The position numbers and the translations under genes were made by a program. 64,000 nt of DNA, taken from Solirubrobacterales bacterium (GTDB taxonomy: Bacteria > Actinomycetota > Thermoleophilia > Solirubrobacterales > 70-9). Where the stretch lies: the NCBI GenBank assembly GCA_020438295.1, contig JAGQUV010000002.1, positions 33,626 through 97,625 of the forward strand. The letters run 5' to 3'. This document shows, piece by piece, positions 62,299 to 64,000 of this stretch. The stretch's first letter is position 1; every line of letters begins with the position of its first letter. Below the pieces are notes generated by a model that searched no databases, had not been told where the DNA came from, and saw nothing but the letters and a program-made list of their open reading frames with translations.

Positions 62299-63780
62299 AT
62301 GCGCAAACGATTCTCGACCGCCACCGTCCTCGCCCTGCTGCTCGGAGCCCTGTTCGCGGCGGACGCCCCGGCCGCCGATCCGAACCGGCCCGCCACACCG
62401 CCGCCGACCGACTTCTGGCAGAACAAGAACTTCATGAACATGGCCCACCAGGGCGGCGAGCTGGAGGCGCCGAGCAACACGCTCTACGCGTTCAAGACAG
62501 CGGTCACCTTCCGCGGAGCCGACACGCTGGAGATGGACGGATACGTGACCGAGGACGGCGTCTTCGTGGTCACCCATGACATGGATCCCTACAAGACCTC
62601 CAACGCACCGGGCGAGGGTCTGCCGGCCGACGACCCGGTCCGGCTCGACAACCAGATCAGGAACCAGACCCTGGCCGAGCTCAAGACACTCGACTTCGCC
62701 TACAAGTACAGCCCCGGCAAAGGCCAGTACGGCTACGACCCGGCCGACCCGCACCCGTTCCGCGGGATCGCGACCGGCGACGTCGACCCGCCCAAGGGGT
62801 TCACGGCCAACGACTTCCGGATCGCCACCTTCGAAGAGGTGCTCGAGGCCTTCCCCGACACCCCGATCAACATCGACATGAAGAACTACTCGCCCGACCC
62901 CGCGGTCGCCCTGAACGCGGCCGAAAAACTCGCGGCGATCATGAACGCCCACCCCGAACGCAGCGACGACGTGATCGTGGCCTCGTTCGCCCAGCAGCCG
63001 CTCGAGAAGTTCCATGGGCTGGCTCCGGAACACAGGGCGCTGTCGGGCAGCGAGGACGCGACGCTCGATTACGTGACCGGAGCGCCGCTGACCCCGACGC
63101 CGGTCGCGGTCCAGCCGCCGGACTCGTTCAACCTGCCCCCGGTGGTCCGCACCGTGCCGATCCTCAAGCCGTTGACCGATTACGACGGTTTCGCGATCCA
63201 CGTGTGGGGAGACGACCCGGCCACCAATCCCGACCCGTTCTACGAGAAGATCGTCGACGAAGGGGCCGACGGCTATTTCACGCAGCGACCGAGCGCGCTG
63301 CACCAGTACCTCTGTGAGGCCGGGATCCGCCGGCCGGACGGCAGCCAGCGATGCGCGCTGCAGGCGCCCGACGTGGTGCCCTGCCCGGACGGGACCGAGG
63401 GCGAAGCACCGACCTGCACCCCGATCCTTCCCGACCCCGAAGCGGCCCTGAAGGTCCACTCGGTGACCGGCAAGGCCAAGCCCAGGGCAGGCAGGAGCCC
63501 CGGCTACCGGGTGCTGGTCCAGAACGTCGGCGATGCCGCGATGGACGGGACCAAGGTCTGTCTGGTGGTGCCGAAGCAGCAGCGCCACAAGGTCAGGCTG
63601 CCGCGGCGATGCACGCGGACGAGAGTCGTCGGCCCGGGCGGCGTGTTCAACCCGAGGTTCAAGGTCGAGCTCAAGAAGAAGGCCAAAGGCGCGGTGAAGC
63701 TGGCTTTCCGGGCGACCACCGCCGCTGCCGGCGACGACCAGGCCAGCATGCGCATCGCGGTCAAGCCGGCACGCAGGTAG
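62299..63780 (+). CDS. Secreted glycerophosphodiester phosphodiesterase with extra C-terminal domain
   Basis: A 493-residue exported GDPD-family enzyme. Signal peptide ending around DAPAA (residue ~26). The TIM-barrel start FMNMAHQGGELEAPSNTLYAF resembles the AHRGxxxxxPENT catalytic motif, with Gln in place of Arg after the His. The next acidic motif is LEMDGYVTEDGVFVVTHDMD. An unusual domain follows from residue ~385: a beta-rich module (GYRVLVQNVGDAAMDGTKVCLVVPKQQ) resembling CARDB/DUF11-like domains, ending in VKPARR. Phospholipid head-group or teichoic-acid-like degradation outside the cell is likely. The Gln substitution makes activity uncertain. Confidence 0.83.
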   Translation: MRKRFSTATVLALLLGALFAADAPAADPNRPATPPPTDFWQNKNFMNMAHQGGELEAPSNTLYAFKTAVTFRGADTLEMDGYVTEDGVFVVTHDMDPYKTSNAPGEGLPADDPVRLDNQIRNQTLAELKTLDFAYKYSPGKGQYGYDPADPHPFRGIATGDVDPPKGFTANDFRIATFEEVLEAFPDTPINIDMKNYSPDPAVALNAAEKLAAIMNAHPERSDDVIVASFAQQPLEKFHGLAPEHRALSGSEDATLDYVTGAPLTPTPVAVQPPDSFNLPPVVRTVPILKPLTDYDGFAIHVWGDDPATNPDPFYEKIVDEGADGYFTQRPSALHQYLCEAGIRRPDGSQRCALQAPDVVPCPDGTEGEAPTCTPILPDPEAALKVHSVTGKAKPRAGRSPGYRVLVQNVGDAAMDGTKVCLVVPKQQRHKVRLPRRCTRTRVVGPGGVFNPRFKVELKKKAKGAVKLAFRATTAAAGDDQASMRIAVKPARR

Positions 63781-63806
63781 GGCTGACCCGACCGGTCGGC
63801 CGCTGA

Positions 63807-64000
63807 CTATCGGTCGCCGCGCTCGAACGCGGCCGCTTCGGCGGCCAGTATGACCTCGCCGGCAACCGGGTGGGTTTCGAGATGGTGGTCGGACAGCGGC
63901 CCGGTCAAGCCGCGGGTCAAAAAGAGCGGCCTCCACTCCCACGGGGCGATCGCCCGCGGTGAGCGTTTTTCGATCGCCCTGATCACCACCCGCCCGGCCT
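63807..64000 (-). CDS. Short-chain dehydrogenase C-terminus (partial)
   Basis: Only the last ~64 codons are present; the gene runs off the right edge. The sequence AGRVVIRAIEKRSPRAIAPWEWRPLFLTRGLTGPLSDHHL resembles the end of actinobacterial SDRs (catalytic core not in the window). Identification rests on this tail alone and is tentative. Confidence 0.5.
   Translation of the reverse strand, partial: AGRVVIRAIEKRSPRAIAPWEWRPLFLTRGLTGPLSDHHLETHPVAGEVILAAEAAAFERGDR

Overview
The window is uniformly high-GC, densely coded bacterial DNA. Gene content points to a deep-branching actinobacterium, most likely Thermoleophilia/Solirubrobacterales: an actinobacterial PPi-type phosphofructokinase, a DtxR-type MntR with an Nramp transporter, a VLRF1-type release-factor homologue, CcmABCD cytochrome c maturation genes joined to heme genes, and many secreted proteins. 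This assignment is inference from families and codon use; no rRNA is present.

Layout. 1-5553: DNA polymerase I (partial, minus), NAD-malic enzyme (plus), secreted RTX-like repeat protein (minus). 5697-16477: NAD-epimerase, then a minus-strand run trpF-trpB-trpA-small membrane protein-PPi-PFK, an HtrA protease, thiL, a flippase-like membrane protein and a class A PBP. 16595-22134: CPBP protease, pyrE, an SDR, the mntR-mntH manganese operon, a crotonase and tRNA-Arg(CCU). 22201-27035: a beta-helix protein gene sitting between two 119-bp direct repeats, one of which is the 3' end of a VLRF1-family gene; then an unknown partner gene and galT. 27115-34645: slipin/NfeD pair, TlpA-like lipoprotein, a large helicase split by an acidic insert, a DUF3089 protein and a serine hydrolase. 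34689-42970: one long minus-strand series ccmA-ccmB-ccmC-ccmD-hemA-hemC-cobA/hemD-SAM hydrolase-birA-YgjP-like. 43052-57538: MOSC protein, aldehyde dehydrogenase, RarA, TSUP transporter, M20 peptidase, methylmalonyl-CoA epimerase, PAP2, SpoIID-like protein, a second aldehyde dehydrogenase, an HXXEE membrane protein, FumC and small genes. 57584-64000: benzoylformate-decarboxylase-like enzyme with a FAD/Fe-S 2-hydroxyacid dehydrogenase, a secreted GDPD and the tail of an SDR.

Most of the window is housekeeping. No CRISPR array, prophage, transposase or recognisable defence island was seen. The observations most worth checking are: (1) the 119-bp direct repeats (one mismatch) bracketing the beta-helix gene, which look like a cassette inserted at the 3' end of the VLRF1-family gene; (2) the trpF reading frame that runs 376 nt into trpB without a stop; (3) the helicase whose Q-motif-like segment is separated from Walker A by about 110 mostly acidic residues; (4) a palindrome over the mntR-mntH promoter and a 17-bp perfect inverted repeat between polA and the malic enzyme gene; (5) a recurrent TANNNT hexamer 6-7 nt before many start codons, suggesting common leaderless transcription, sometimes sharing the TAG stop codon of the preceding gene.

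No gap between genes exceeds about 280 bases; those over 100 bases are described in the entries for their promoters, hairpins or repeats, or hold nothing recognisable.
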